Assembly: GCF_001655005.1 (NCBI RefSeq)
Contig: NZ_LXET01000007.1
Coordinates: 1 to 64,000 of the forward strand
DNA: 64,000 nucleotides
Source of the DNA: Hafnia paralvei ATCC 29927
GTDB taxonomy: Bacteria; Pseudomonadota; Gammaproteobacteria; Enterobacterales; Enterobacteriaceae
Direction: 5' to 3'
The translations under genes and the position numbers were made by a program. Below are positions 1 to 9,014 of the stretch, piece after piece. Under the pieces are notes generated by a model, which saw only the letters and a program-made list of their open reading frames with translations, ran no database searches and was not told the origin of the DNA. Position 1 is the first letter of the stretch. Every line of letters starts with the position of its first letter.

Positions 1-226
1 TTTTATCTAACATTTGAACAAATCTGAACATTTGTCCATTCAAGTAAACGCCTTCATACAGCCAAATTTCCCACAGATATCACAAAAAGCGCTGCAAGTA
101 CCTCGAGTCTTTCTCATTGGTTAGCTAGTTATTGAAGTGTTATTTTAACCAATATATAACAATTTACTTACATTAAGTGCATGGCAAATGACCATCGCAC
201 CCTTTTACCTCTGTAGGGGAATTGTT

Positions 227-1528
227 ATGGCAGATACTACTCCAGCTCTGACTGGGCAGAACTCAGGTGAGCAAGATACTCGCAAGCGCATCTTCGCTAT
301 TGTCGGTGCTTCATCAGGCAACCTTGTCGAATGGTTTGATTTCTATGTTTATTCATTCTGTGCGCTTTACTTCGCTCCCGTGTTTTTCCCCAGTGGTGAT
401 TCCACAACGCAGCTTCTGCAAACGGCGGGTGTGTTTGCTGCCGGTTTTCTCATGCGTCCTATCGGTGGTTGGGTGTTTGGCTACATTGCAGATAAGCATG
501 GCCGCCGTGCATCGATGATGATTTCAGTCTGTATGATGTGTTGTGGCTCGTTGGTGATTGCCTGTTTACCGACCTATGCATCCATAGGTAACTGGGCTCC
601 TGCCCTGTTGCTTCTAGCTCGCCTATTCCAAGGGCTGTCCGTTGGTGGGGAGTATGGAACCAGTGCCACATACATGAGCGAGGTAGCCGTTGAGGGCAAG
701 CGCGGATTCTACGCATCATTCCAATATGTCACATTGATCGGTGGCCAACTGCTTGCTCTGCTGGTGTTAGTGGTTTTACAGCAAACACTGAGTACGGAAG
801 AGCTTCGTTCATGGGGATGGCGAGTGCCATTCGTGCTAGGCGCGCTGCTGGCAGTGGTTGCACTTTATTTGCGCCGTTCACTGCACGAGACCTCGAGCAA
901 GGAAACGAGGAAACGTAAGGATGCTGGGACGCTCTCAGGGTTATGGAACAATAAAAAAGCTTTCCTGATGGTGCTCGGTTTTACCGCAGGAGGCTCACTC
1001 AGCTTCTATACGTTCACTACCTATATGCAAAAATATCTGGTCAACACCGCAGGTATGGATGCGAAAATGGCGAGCGGAATTATGACTGCGGCTCTATTTG
1101 TCTTCATGCTGCTACAACCGATTTTTGGTGGGCTATCTGATAAAGTGGGGCGCCGTAATTCGATGATTGCTTTTGGTGCATTAGCCTCTTTGCTTACTGT
1201 ACCGATTTTGACAACCTTGCAAGATGTGACTAACCCTTATCTGGCCTTCGTGATGATCGTGCTAGCGCTGACAATCGTGAGTCTATACACCTCGATTGGT
1301 GGCTTGCTGAAGGCCGAGATGTTCCCACCAGAGGTGCGAGCTCTGGGCGTTGGACTTTCTTATGCGGTGGGCAACGCGTTATTTGGCGGCTCTGCTGAAT
1401 ATGTCGCTTTGTCGATGAAAGCGGCAGGCATTGAGACGGCTTTCTTCTGGTATGTTTCCGGTATGTGTTTTATCGCGATGTTAGTTTCTTTGCTGCTGCA
1501 TAAAAAAGGTCAGGAAATCAAAATGTAA
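227..1528 (+). CDS. kgtP: 2-oxoglutarate:H+ symporter KgtP (MFS)
   Basis: Inner-membrane major facilitator that imports 2-oxoglutarate with protons. The protein (433 aa) follows E. coli KgtP (432 aa) along its whole length, including the stretch NLVEWFDFYVYSF near residue 35 and the metabolite:H+ symporter loop GGWVFGYIADKHGRR between TM2 and TM3. About 12 hydrophobic segments can be read. An in-frame ATG at 188 would add 13 residues. I chose 227 because AGGGGA lies 7-12 bases before it and because the product then starts like the E. coli protein (MAD-TTP versus MAE-STV). It stands alone, upstream of metA, where E. coli has yjaB. Specificity is assigned by family resemblance. Confidence 0.9.
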   Translation: MADTTPALTGQNSGEQDTRKRIFAIVGASSGNLVEWFDFYVYSFCALYFAPVFFPSGDSTTQLLQTAGVFAAGFLMRPIGGWVFGYIADKHGRRASMMISVCMMCCGSLVIACLPTYASIGNWAPALLLLARLFQGLSVGGEYGTSATYMSEVAVEGKRGFYASFQYVTLIGGQLLALLVLVVLQQTLSTEELRSWGWRVPFVLGALLAVVALYLRRSLHETSSKETRKRKDAGTLSGLWNNKKAFLMVLGFTAGGSLSFYTFTTYMQKYLVNTAGMDAKMASGIMTAALFVFMLLQPIFGGLSDKVGRRNSMIAFGALASLLTVPILTTLQDVTNPYLAFVMIVLALTIVSLYTSIGGLLKAEMFPPEVRALGVGLSYAVGNALFGGSAEYVALSMKAAGIETAFFWYVSGMCFIAMLVSLLLHKKGQEIKM

Positions 1529-1544
1529 GGCTCAAGATTGGCAA

Positions 1545-1581
1545 CGTGCAGGATGAAAGATTTTCAACTTCATCCTGCACG
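1545..1581 (+). terminator. 13-bp perfect hairpin after kgtP
   Basis: CGTGCAGGATGAA at 1545-1557 pairs exactly with TTCATCCTGCACG at 1569-1581 around an 11-base loop, 17 bases after the kgtP stop. No T-run follows, so it may be a transcript-end or processing hairpin rather than a classical intrinsic terminator. Confidence 0.5.
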
Positions 1582-1612
1582 CTGTACAAGCCGCTAAAAA
1601 CTCGTTATCGTC

Positions 1613-1644
1613 AGGCATCTAGAAGTCTAAACGTTTATATGGAT
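1613..1644 (+). promoter_or_regulatory. MetJ operator (four tandem met boxes) upstream of metA
   Basis: Four consecutive 8-mers, AGGCATCT, AGAAGTCT, AAACGTTT and ATATGGAT, match the met-box consensus AGACGTCT to falling degrees. They end 33 bases before the metA start. Tandem met boxes are the known binding mode of the S-adenosylmethionine-dependent repressor MetJ, so metA is very likely repressed by methionine/SAM. Confidence 0.8.
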
Positions 1645-1677
1645 GCTTTTCTATAAAAGAGTCTAGGAGCAGCGATT

Positions 1678-2607
1678 ATGCCAATCAGGGTGCCAGATGA
1701 ACTACCTGCCGTAAGTTTTTTGCGGAATGAAAACGTATTTGTGATGCCATCTTCGCGTGCCGCAACACAAGAAATCCGCCCGCTAAAGGTTCTGGTACTC
1801 AATCTGATGCCTAAGAAGATAGAGACGGAAAATCAGTTTCTACGCTTGCTTTCTAACTCCCCTCTACAAATTGATGTGCAGCTATTGCGAATCGATAGCC
1901 GTGAGTCTAAGAATACGCCAGCCGAACACTTGGATAACTTTTACTGTAATTTCGAAGATATCAAAGATCAAAATTTTGATGGCTTGATCGTGACCGGCGC
2001 CCCTCTCGGGCTGGTAGATTTTTGCGATGTGGCGTATTGGCCACAGATTGAGCAGATCGTGCATTGGGCGAAAGAGCATGTCACTTCAACGCTGTTTGTG
2101 TGTTGGGCAGTACAGGCTGCATTGAATGTATTATATGGTCTTCCAAAGCTTACGCGTGAAACTAAACTCTCTGGCGTTTACCATCATCAAACTTTACAAC
2201 CGCTGGCGCTACTCACCCGCGGGTTTGACGAAACCTTTTTGGCACCTCATTCTCGTTACGCTGATTTTCCTGTCGATGTGCTTCGTGAATATACCGATCT
2301 CGATATTTTGGCTGAATCAGAACAGGCCGGAGCTTATCTGTTTGCGACTAAAGACAAGCGCATGGCTTTTGTCACAGGGCATCCGGAATATGATGCTCAC
2401 ACCTTATCTGGTGAGTATTTCCGCGATGTTGCTGCGGGGCTGACGCCGGATGTGCCAGTGAACTATTTCCCAGATGATAACCCAGAAAATAGTCCTAAAG
2501 CCTCTTGGCGTAGCCATGGACACCTACTGTTTACTAACTGGTTAAACTACTACGTTTATCAGATTACACCGTTTGATTTGCGCTATATGAATCCGACGTT
2601 GGAATAG
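1678..2607 (+). CDS. metA: Homoserine O-succinyltransferase MetA
   Basis: First committed step of methionine biosynthesis: transfers succinyl from succinyl-CoA to L-homoserine in the cytoplasm. It is 309 aa, the same as E. coli MetA. The acyl-accepting cysteine is C142 in LFVCWAVQAA, and the His/Glu pair H235 and E237 are in GHPEYDA, all at the E. coli positions. The ATG follows TAGGAG at a proper distance. A MetJ operator lies just upstream. As in E. coli, aceB follows on the same strand, but a 365-bp gap with its own regulatory site separates the two, so they are separate transcription units. Confidence 0.97.
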   Translation: MPIRVPDELPAVSFLRNENVFVMPSSRAATQEIRPLKVLVLNLMPKKIETENQFLRLLSNSPLQIDVQLLRIDSRESKNTPAEHLDNFYCNFEDIKDQNFDGLIVTGAPLGLVDFCDVAYWPQIEQIVHWAKEHVTSTLFVCWAVQAALNVLYGLPKLTRETKLSGVYHHQTLQPLALLTRGFDETFLAPHSRYADFPVDVLREYTDLDILAESEQAGAYLFATKDKRMAFVTGHPEYDAHTLSGEYFRDVAAGLTPDVPVNYFPDDNPENSPKASWRSHGHLLFTNWLNYYVYQITPFDLRYMNPTLE

Positions 2608-2972
2608 CCCCTCTCCATCTGTTTAGCGCCTCCTTACCAATTGCGCTGCTGAATTTCTGTTTGGCAGCGAAACCATTCCTCATGTTCGTCCCTCTCATTC
2701 TTTTTCTTAATTAACAATAATCTGTATTTAAAAATATTAATGGAATCGGTTTTCTTGCTGTACAAATCAATATGTCATTCTATCTATATGAAAGATAAGA
2801 CATATAAAAATAATTTAAATAAAAATGGAAATTGTTTTTGATTTAATGAAATCACTGTCTACTCTTTAATCTGTTGGTGCGAAATTTAATCGCTTATTAG
2901 CAACGGGAAAGTTGGCTGAATGACAGGAACGGGAATTTGATTACGTCCCGAGTTTAGGCAGGAGACAGACAG
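2608..2972 (+). other. metA-aceB intergenic region with aceB control region
   Basis: A 365-bp AT-rich gap. It holds no credible ORF. The middle contains the IclR-like site listed separately, followed by about 130 bases of leader to aceB. The ribosome binding site CAGGAGA lies shortly before the aceB ATG. I see no repeat element here. Confidence 0.6.
2821..2843 (+). promoter_or_regulatory. Putative IclR operator of the aceBAK operon
   Basis: The stretch AAAAATGGAAATTGTTTTTG closely resembles the E. coli aceB promoter operator bound by IclR (core TGGAAAT followed by a T-rich half). It lies about 130 bp before aceB, as in E. coli. Function is inferred from this similarity. No iclR gene is adjacent in this window. 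Confidence 0.65.
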
Positions 2973-4571
2973 ATGACACAACAGGCAATAGATACAGAGT
3001 TGGCGTTTAGTCAGCGATTTGGCAGTAATGAACGTCAGATTCTGACAGACGGTGCAGTCGAGTTCTTGACCGATCTAGTGGCTCGGTTTGCCCCACAGCG
3101 GGATAAGTTGTTGGCCGCACGTAAGGTGCAACAGCAAGCTATAGACCGTGGAGAACTACCGGATTTTATTTCGGAAACGGATTCCATTAAAAATTCAAAC
3201 TGGAAAATTCGCGGTATTCCGAGCGATCTTCAAGACCGGCGTGTGGAGATCACGGGACCCGTTGAACGCAAGATGGTGATTAACGCGCTCAATGCTAACG
3301 TTAAAGTTTTCATGGCTGACTTTGAAGACTCATTGGCGCCAAACTGGGACAAAGTGATTGAAGGCCAAGTTAATTTACGCGATGCCGTAAATGGAACGAT
3401 TAGCTTTACCAACGAAGCAGGAAAGATCTATCAGCTAAAACCAAATCCAGCAGTGTTAATCGCTCGTGTCCGTGGGCTACATTTGCCGGAAAAGCATGTC
3501 ACTTGGCAAGGTGAGCCTATCCCCGGCGGCCTGTTTGATTTTGCCTTGTACTTCTTCCACAACTACAAAGCTCTGCTGGAGAAGGGAAGCGGCCCCTATT
3601 TCTATCTGCCGAAAACGGAGTCTTACCATGAGACAGCATGGTGGAGTGAGATCTTCAGCTTTACCGAAGATCGTTTCGATCTGCCGCGTGGAGCGATCAA
3701 AGCCACCGTGTTGATAGAAACGCTACCGGCCGTATTCCAGATGGATGAAATCTTACATAGTCTGCGCGATCACATCGTTGGTTTGAACTGTGGCCGCTGG
3801 GATTACATCTTCAGCTATATCAAGACACTAAAGAATCATAGCGATCGCGTTTTGCCCGACCGTCAGTCAGTCACGATGGAAAAACCGTTCTTGAGTGCTT
3901 ACTCACGGCTTTTGATCAAAACCTGCCACAAGCGTGGTGCTTTTGCCATGGGAGGAATGGCAGCGTTTATTCCGAGCAAAGACGCTGAGCGCAACGCATG
4001 GGTCATGGACAAGGTTCGTGCTGACAAAGAGTTAGAGGCAAACAATGGTCATGACGGTACTTGGGTTGCTCATCCGGGACTGGCAGATGAAGTCATGCAG
4101 GTATTCGGTCGGGTATTGGGCGATCGCCAGAACCAGCTAGACGTTACTCGCTCCCAAGATGAGCCGATTACAGCACAACAACTGCTAGAGCCATGTCCCG
4201 GAGAACGAACTGAAGAAGGTATGCGTGCCAATATTCGCGTTGCGGTTCAATACATTGAGGCATGGATTTCCGGTAATGGCTGTGTGCCAATCTATGGACT
4301 GATGGAAGATGCGGCGACCGCTGAAATCTCTCGTACCTCAATTTGGCAGTGGATCCATCATGGCAAAACGCTCAGCAATGGCCTGCAGGTAACGCCAGTG
4401 CTTTTCCGCCAGCTACTGAAAGAAGAAATGCAGGTGATTCGTCAAGAGCTTGGTGATGCACGCTTTGATAGCGGTCGTTTTGATGAAGCTGCACGCCTAA
4501 TGGAACGGATTACAACCAGCAGTGAGCTCATTGATTTCCTGACGCTACCTGGTTACGAACTGTTGAATTAA
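2973..4571 (+). CDS. aceB: Malate synthase A
   Basis: Condenses glyoxylate with acetyl-CoA to malate, the second glyoxylate-bypass step, needed for growth on acetate or fatty acids. At 532 aa it is one residue from E. coli AceB (533). The family signature GLNCGRWDYIFS is present near residue 270, with the acidic stretch MADFEDSLAPNW near 113 and MEDAATAEISR near 450, which carries the predicted catalytic aspartate. First gene of aceB-aceA-aceK, 61 bases before aceA. The ATG follows a CAGGAGAC site. Confidence 0.97.
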   Translation: MTQQAIDTELAFSQRFGSNERQILTDGAVEFLTDLVARFAPQRDKLLAARKVQQQAIDRGELPDFISETDSIKNSNWKIRGIPSDLQDRRVEITGPVERKMVINALNANVKVFMADFEDSLAPNWDKVIEGQVNLRDAVNGTISFTNEAGKIYQLKPNPAVLIARVRGLHLPEKHVTWQGEPIPGGLFDFALYFFHNYKALLEKGSGPYFYLPKTESYHETAWWSEIFSFTEDRFDLPRGAIKATVLIETLPAVFQMDEILHSLRDHIVGLNCGRWDYIFSYIKTLKNHSDRVLPDRQSVTMEKPFLSAYSRLLIKTCHKRGAFAMGGMAAFIPSKDAERNAWVMDKVRADKELEANNGHDGTWVAHPGLADEVMQVFGRVLGDRQNQLDVTRSQDEPITAQQLLEPCPGERTEEGMRANIRVAVQYIEAWISGNGCVPIYGLMEDAATAEISRTSIWQWIHHGKTLSNGLQVTPVLFRQLLKEEMQVIRQELGDARFDSGRFDEAARLMERITTSSELIDFLTLPGYELLN

Positions 4572-4632
4572 GCCCTACAACCTAACCCTATACCGAACAA
4601 TAAAATAGAGAAAAAGCCAAGGAGCGCTTGCC

Positions 4633-5943
4633 ATGTCTACCTCACGTAATCAGCAAATTCAGCAGTTGGAACAGGATTGGAAAACTAACCCGCGTTGGGA
4701 GGGTATTACTCGCCCTTACAGCGCAAATGATGTGGTTAATCTACGCGGTTCGGTGAATCCAGAGTGCACTCTGGCCCAAAAAGGTGCGGCGAAACTGTGG
4801 GAGCTGCTGCATGGCGGTTCGCGCAAAGGCTACGTCAATTGCCTTGGGGCACTGACTGGAGGTCAGGCGCTACAGCAGGCAAAGGCTGGCGTAGAGGCGA
4901 TTTATTTGTCTGGTTGGCAAGTGGCTGCCGATGCGAATCTGGCATCCAGTATGTATCCCGATCAGTCACTGTATCCGGTGAATTCAGTACCCGCCGTGGT
5001 TGAGCGTATCAATAATTCATTTCGTCGCGCAGATCAGATCCAGTGGGCAAACGGTATTGAGCCGGGCGACAGCAAATTTACCGACTACTTCCTGCCTATT
5101 GTTGCGGATGCTGAAGCGGGGTTTGGCGGTGTGCTGAATGCGTTTGAACTGATGAAGTCGATGATTGAAGCGGGTGCCGGTGGCGTCCATTTCGAAGACC
5201 AACTGGCCTCAGTGAAAAAATGTGGTCACATGGGGGGGAAGGTTCTGGTTCCAACACAGGAGGCTATCCAAAAGCTGGTTGCAGCACGTTTAGCGGCTGA
5301 CGTTCTGGGGGTTCCTACCCTAGTGATTGCGCGCACCGATGCTGACGCCGCCGATTTAATTACCTCGGACTGCGACAGCTACGATAGCGCATTTGTGACG
5401 GGTGAGCGCACCGTTGAAGGCTTCTTCCGTACTCATGCTGGCATTGAGCAGGCAATCAGCCGTGGCTTAGCCTACGCGCCGTATGCAGACTTAGTATGGT
5501 GTGAAACTTCGACACCAGATCTAGATGCAGCGAAACGCTTTGCTGACGCCATTCATGCACAGTATCCCGGCAAACTGCTGGCCTATAACTGTTCTCCATC
5601 CTTCAACTGGAAAAAGAATCTAGACGATCAAACCATTGCGCGTTTCCAAGATGAGCTTTCTGCGATGGGGTACAAATACCAATTCATCACGCTGGCGGGC
5701 ATTCACAGCATGTGGTTCAACATGTTCGACTTGGCTCATGCCTATGCCAACGGCGAAGGGATGAAACACTATGTAGAGAAAGTCCAAGAGCGTGAGTTTG
5801 CGGCGCAAAAGCAGGGTTACACCTTTGCCTCTCATCAGCAAGAAGTCGGAACGGGCTATTTCGATAAGGTCACCAATGTGATTCAGGGCGGGGCATCTTC
5901 GGTGACAGCGCTGACGGGATCGACGGAAGAGCAGCAATTCTAA
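4633..5943 (+). CDS. aceA: Isocitrate lyase
   Basis: Cleaves isocitrate to glyoxylate and succinate, diverting carbon from the CO2-releasing TCA steps. It is 436 aa (E. coli 434). The catalytic signature KKCGHMGG is at 195-202 with the active-site cysteine C197. The Mg-binding region ADAEAGFGG is near 158-166. The start follows AAGGAGCG. It is the middle gene of the glyoxylate operon. A hairpin with a T-run lies between it and aceK and probably lowers aceK expression. Confidence 0.97.
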   Translation: MSTSRNQQIQQLEQDWKTNPRWEGITRPYSANDVVNLRGSVNPECTLAQKGAAKLWELLHGGSRKGYVNCLGALTGGQALQQAKAGVEAIYLSGWQVAADANLASSMYPDQSLYPVNSVPAVVERINNSFRRADQIQWANGIEPGDSKFTDYFLPIVADAEAGFGGVLNAFELMKSMIEAGAGGVHFEDQLASVKKCGHMGGKVLVPTQEAIQKLVAARLAADVLGVPTLVIARTDADAADLITSDCDSYDSAFVTGERTVEGFFRTHAGIEQAISRGLAYAPYADLVWCETSTPDLDAAKRFADAIHAQYPGKLLAYNCSPSFNWKKNLDDQTIARFQDELSAMGYKYQFITLAGIHSMWFNMFDLAHAYANGEGMKHYVEKVQEREFAAQKQGYTFASHQQEVGTGYFDKVTNVIQGGASSVTALTGSTEEQQF

Positions 5944-6016
5944 GTATCCAGCGAATTTAACGCGGTCAGAATGTTGGGCGGCCGCACACCAACGATTTTG
6001 GATATTTGAACGGGTA

Positions 6017-6039
6017 GGGCAGATGCTCTGCCCGTTTTT
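6017..6039 (+). terminator. Intercistronic attenuator hairpin between aceA and aceK
   Basis: GGGCAGA (6017-6023), loop TGC, TCTGCCC (6027-6033), then GTTTTT. This has the form of a short intrinsic terminator, yet it sits inside the operon 27 bases before aceK. AceK is known to be made at far lower levels than AceA in E. coli, and a leaky terminator here would give that. Confidence 0.65.
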
Positions 6040-6065
6040 GTCGGATAGCAGGTGAGGTGGCAGAG

Positions 6066-7784
6066 ATGGCTATTGGTATGGAACAACTGATTGCTCAAAC
6101 GATCTTACAGGGCTTTGATGCGCAGTATGGGCGCTTTCTTGAAATTACCGCCGGAGCCCAGCAGCGCTTTGAAAAAGCGAATTGGGCGGCTATCCAACAG
6201 GCGATGAAAAAGCGTATTCATCTGTATGACCATCATGTTGGACTGGTCGTGGAGCAGTTGCGCCGGATGACGGGGCCTTTATGCCATGACGCCGAATTTC
6301 TCGCGCGGGTGAAAACCGTATACACCGAAATGTTACCGGAATATCCGCGCTTTGAAATTGCTGAAAGCTTTTTTAATTCGGTCTATTGCCGCCTGTTCAA
6401 TCATCGAGAATTGACGCCAGATAAGCTGTTTGTTTTTAGCTCTCAGCCCGAACGCCATTGGCGCGAGTTTCCCCGTCCGTTGGCCAGAACGTTCAAACCA
6501 GATAGCGGTTGGCGTTTTCTCATTAGCGATCTTCTGACCGAGCTGCCGCTGCGTCTGCCGTGGGAGGATCGTGCTCGGGACGTGAATTATATCGTGGGTC
6601 ATTTGGAAAATACGTTTAGCGCCGAAACGTTAAATTGCAGTCGTTTGCAGGTGGCTAATGAACTGTTTTACCGTAATAAAGCAGCATGGCTGGTGGGAAA
6701 ACTGCACACGCCAGAGGGGGTTTATCCATTTCTGTTGCCTATTCATCATAATGAAGCGGGAGCGCTATTTGTTGATACTTGTTTAACACGCTTGGACGAG
6801 GCCAGTATCGTTTTTGGTTTCGCTCGCTCCTACTTTATGGTGTATGCCCCCTTACCTGCAGCACTTGTTGACTGGTTACGCGAGATTTTACCGGGTAAAA
6901 CGACGGCTGAATTATATATGGCGATAGGCTGTCAAAAGCACGGAAAGACGGAATACTACCGCGAATATTTAAAACATTTGGCTGAATCAAAAGAGCAATT
7001 CATCATCGCGCCGGGTATCCGCGGTATGGTGATGCTGGTATTTACATTACCCTCTTTTGATCGAGTATTTAAGGTGATTAAAGACACCTTTGCGCCACAA
7101 AAGGAAGTCGATCCGGCACGTGTTCAGGCCTGCTATCAGTTGGTTAAGGAGCATGATCGCGTGGGGCGCATGGCGGATACACAAGAGTATGAAAACTTTG
7201 TTATCGAAAAATGGCGTATTAGTCCAGATTTGATGGAAGAGTTACAAAAAGAAGTTCCTGAAAAATTGGAAGATTTAGGCGATAGGATTGTGATTCGCCA
7301 CCTCTATATTGAACGCAGAATGATACCGCTTAACATATATCTTGAGCAGGCTGATGAACGTCAGTTACATGATGCGATTGAAGAATATGGCAATGCCATC
7401 AAACAGCTGGCCGCGGCCAATATTTTTCCTGGTGATATGCTGTTTAAAAACTTTGGAGTCACCAGACATGGGCGTGTGGTGTTCTATGATTATGACGAAA
7501 TTTGCTATATGACGGAGGTAAACTTCCGTGATATACCCCCGCCGCGCTACCCCGAGGATGAGATGGCCAGTGAGCCTTGGTACAGCATTTCGCCCAATGA
7601 TGTTTTCCCTGAGGAGTTTCAACATTTTCTATGCGGAGATGCGCGCATTAGGCGGCTTTTTGCTGAAATGCACGGTGATTTATTTACCGCAAACTATTGG
7701 CGCAGCTTGCAGCAAAGGATCAACAACGGCATGGTAGATGATGTATTTGCCTATCGCCGTAAACGTCGTTTTGCGCAACGTTAA
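6066..7784 (+). CDS. aceK: Isocitrate dehydrogenase kinase/phosphatase
   Basis: Bifunctional enzyme that phosphorylates and dephosphorylates isocitrate dehydrogenase, directing isocitrate into the glyoxylate bypass. The product is 572 aa (E. coli 578). A GTG at 6057 would add three residues. I prefer the ATG at 6066, which is preceded by GAGGTGG and gives the same spacing (15 residues) to the conserved LIAQTILQ as in E. coli. The ATP-binding region APGIRGMVMLVFTLPSF is near residue 317, and FKNFGVTRHGRVVFYDYDEI (near 460) is the kinase-like acidic motif. Its stop codon overlaps the convergent treR stop within the tetranucleotide TTAA. Confidence 0.95.
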   Translation: MAIGMEQLIAQTILQGFDAQYGRFLEITAGAQQRFEKANWAAIQQAMKKRIHLYDHHVGLVVEQLRRMTGPLCHDAEFLARVKTVYTEMLPEYPRFEIAESFFNSVYCRLFNHRELTPDKLFVFSSQPERHWREFPRPLARTFKPDSGWRFLISDLLTELPLRLPWEDRARDVNYIVGHLENTFSAETLNCSRLQVANELFYRNKAAWLVGKLHTPEGVYPFLLPIHHNEAGALFVDTCLTRLDEASIVFGFARSYFMVYAPLPAALVDWLREILPGKTTAELYMAIGCQKHGKTEYYREYLKHLAESKEQFIIAPGIRGMVMLVFTLPSFDRVFKVIKDTFAPQKEVDPARVQACYQLVKEHDRVGRMADTQEYENFVIEKWRISPDLMEELQKEVPEKLEDLGDRIVIRHLYIERRMIPLNIYLEQADERQLHDAIEEYGNAIKQLAAANIFPGDMLFKNFGVTRHGRVVFYDYDEICYMTEVNFRDIPPPRYPEDEMASEPWYSISPNDVFPEEFQHFLCGDARIRRLFAEMHGDLFTANYWRSLQQRINNGMVDDVFAYRRKRRFAQR

Positions 7785-8740
7785 TTAGCAGGGGTACGCA
7801 GTACACAAGGAACGGTAATGTGGCGATGAGATTCAGGATTATGCAGCAAAGTGAGTAATTGCTTCACGGCCAGACGTCCACCTTCGGCGTAGCCTAGATC
7901 GATAGAAAAAGTTTGCGGGTATAAGAATTCGAGCAACGAATTATTACCCATACCACAGACGACAACATCACCTCTAGACCGCTCCTGTAAGTACTTACTT
8001 ACACCAAGGGCAATGGTATCCGAAGCACAGATAATTGCCGTTGTCTCGGGGCATATCACCTGCTGTGCCAGCTGATAGCCACTTTGATAAGTTAGCTCAC
8101 CGAGAGCGCTAGAGGATGTTAATTGATGTTTTTGGCACAGGGACTGATAGGTTTTATAGCGCCGGCCACCCGTTGTCGCATCCGATAGTTTCACGCCAAC
8201 GAACGCAATATTTTTATGATGCTTTGCGAGCAGTGCGTCCATCAATAAGGTTACAGCCCCACTATCGTCATAGCGAACCGACGTTAATTGCTCATATTCC
8301 CATGCGAGAACGACTAGCTTGTCTCGCCACGGCAACAGCATAGACTCATTTAAACCGGTGAAACCGAAGAGCAGAATGCCGTCGACATGGCGACGGGATA
8401 GAACGGTTAAGTGCTCCTGCACGCGTTCTGGTTCAAATTGACTCTCTAATAAAATAGGGTCATAGCCTTGCGCATACAGCATCGGTAACATCGCGCGAAC
8501 GGCCTGATTTTCAGCATTGGAATCGAGGCGAGACACGATAATAGCGACCACTTTATCTGTTTGACCGCGCATGGCTCGAGCAGATTTTGAGGGTGCAAAA
8601 TTTTGCTGGTTAATAATTTCTTCCACGCGTGCGCGCGTTTCTGGTTTGACGCCGGGTTCTTTATTAATGACGCGAGAAACCGTGGATTTACCCACGCCGC
8701 TAAGGCGAGCAATATCTTTAATCGTCAATCGGTTAGACAT
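7781..8740 (-). CDS. treR: Trehalose operon repressor TreR (LacI family)
   Basis: LacI-type repressor, 319 aa (E. coli TreR 315). The N-terminal helix-turn-helix LTIKDIARLSGVGKSTVSRV is nearly identical to E. coli TreR, and the linker has SARAMRGQ-DKVVAIIV. The periplasmic-binding-like effector domain (about 60-319) keeps LFGFTG and ATTGGRRYKTY. In E. coli TreR represses treBC and responds to trehalose-6-phosphate. No treB or treC lies in this window, so the regulator is separated from at least the immediate treBC neighbourhood. It occupies the place of arpA-iclR downstream of aceK. Its last codons overlap aceK by four bases. Confidence 0.88.
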   Translation of the reverse strand: MSNRLTIKDIARLSGVGKSTVSRVINKEPGVKPETRARVEEIINQQNFAPSKSARAMRGQTDKVVAIIVSRLDSNAENQAVRAMLPMLYAQGYDPILLESQFEPERVQEHLTVLSRRHVDGILLFGFTGLNESMLLPWRDKLVVLAWEYEQLTSVRYDDSGAVTLLMDALLAKHHKNIAFVGVKLSDATTGGRRYKTYQSLCQKHQLTSSSALGELTYQSGYQLAQQVICPETTAIICASDTIALGVSKYLQERSRGDVVVCGMGNNSLLEFLYPQTFSIDLGYAEGGRLAVKQLLTLLHNPESHRHITVPCVLRTPAN

Positions 8741-9014
8741 AAGTTTATGGGCGCACAGTGAGAAGTTATTACGCTATTGTTGTGGCTAATGTGGTCTAAG
8801 GCAAGTATTGCCCGTTAACTTTGGGGGTTGCGACATACCGTATGAGTAGGGCTCATGGGTATAAACTATAAATATCCCTCTCTTTTGTACGAGCAAATGC
8901 GTATAATCGCCGCCCTGATATTGGTGCTTTGTTAACCACAAGCGTTAGCTCCTGAATGTTAGCCCAATCTGCCGCAGTGCAATCTTCCCCCAATACATAA
9001 AAAAGAGTGATGTC

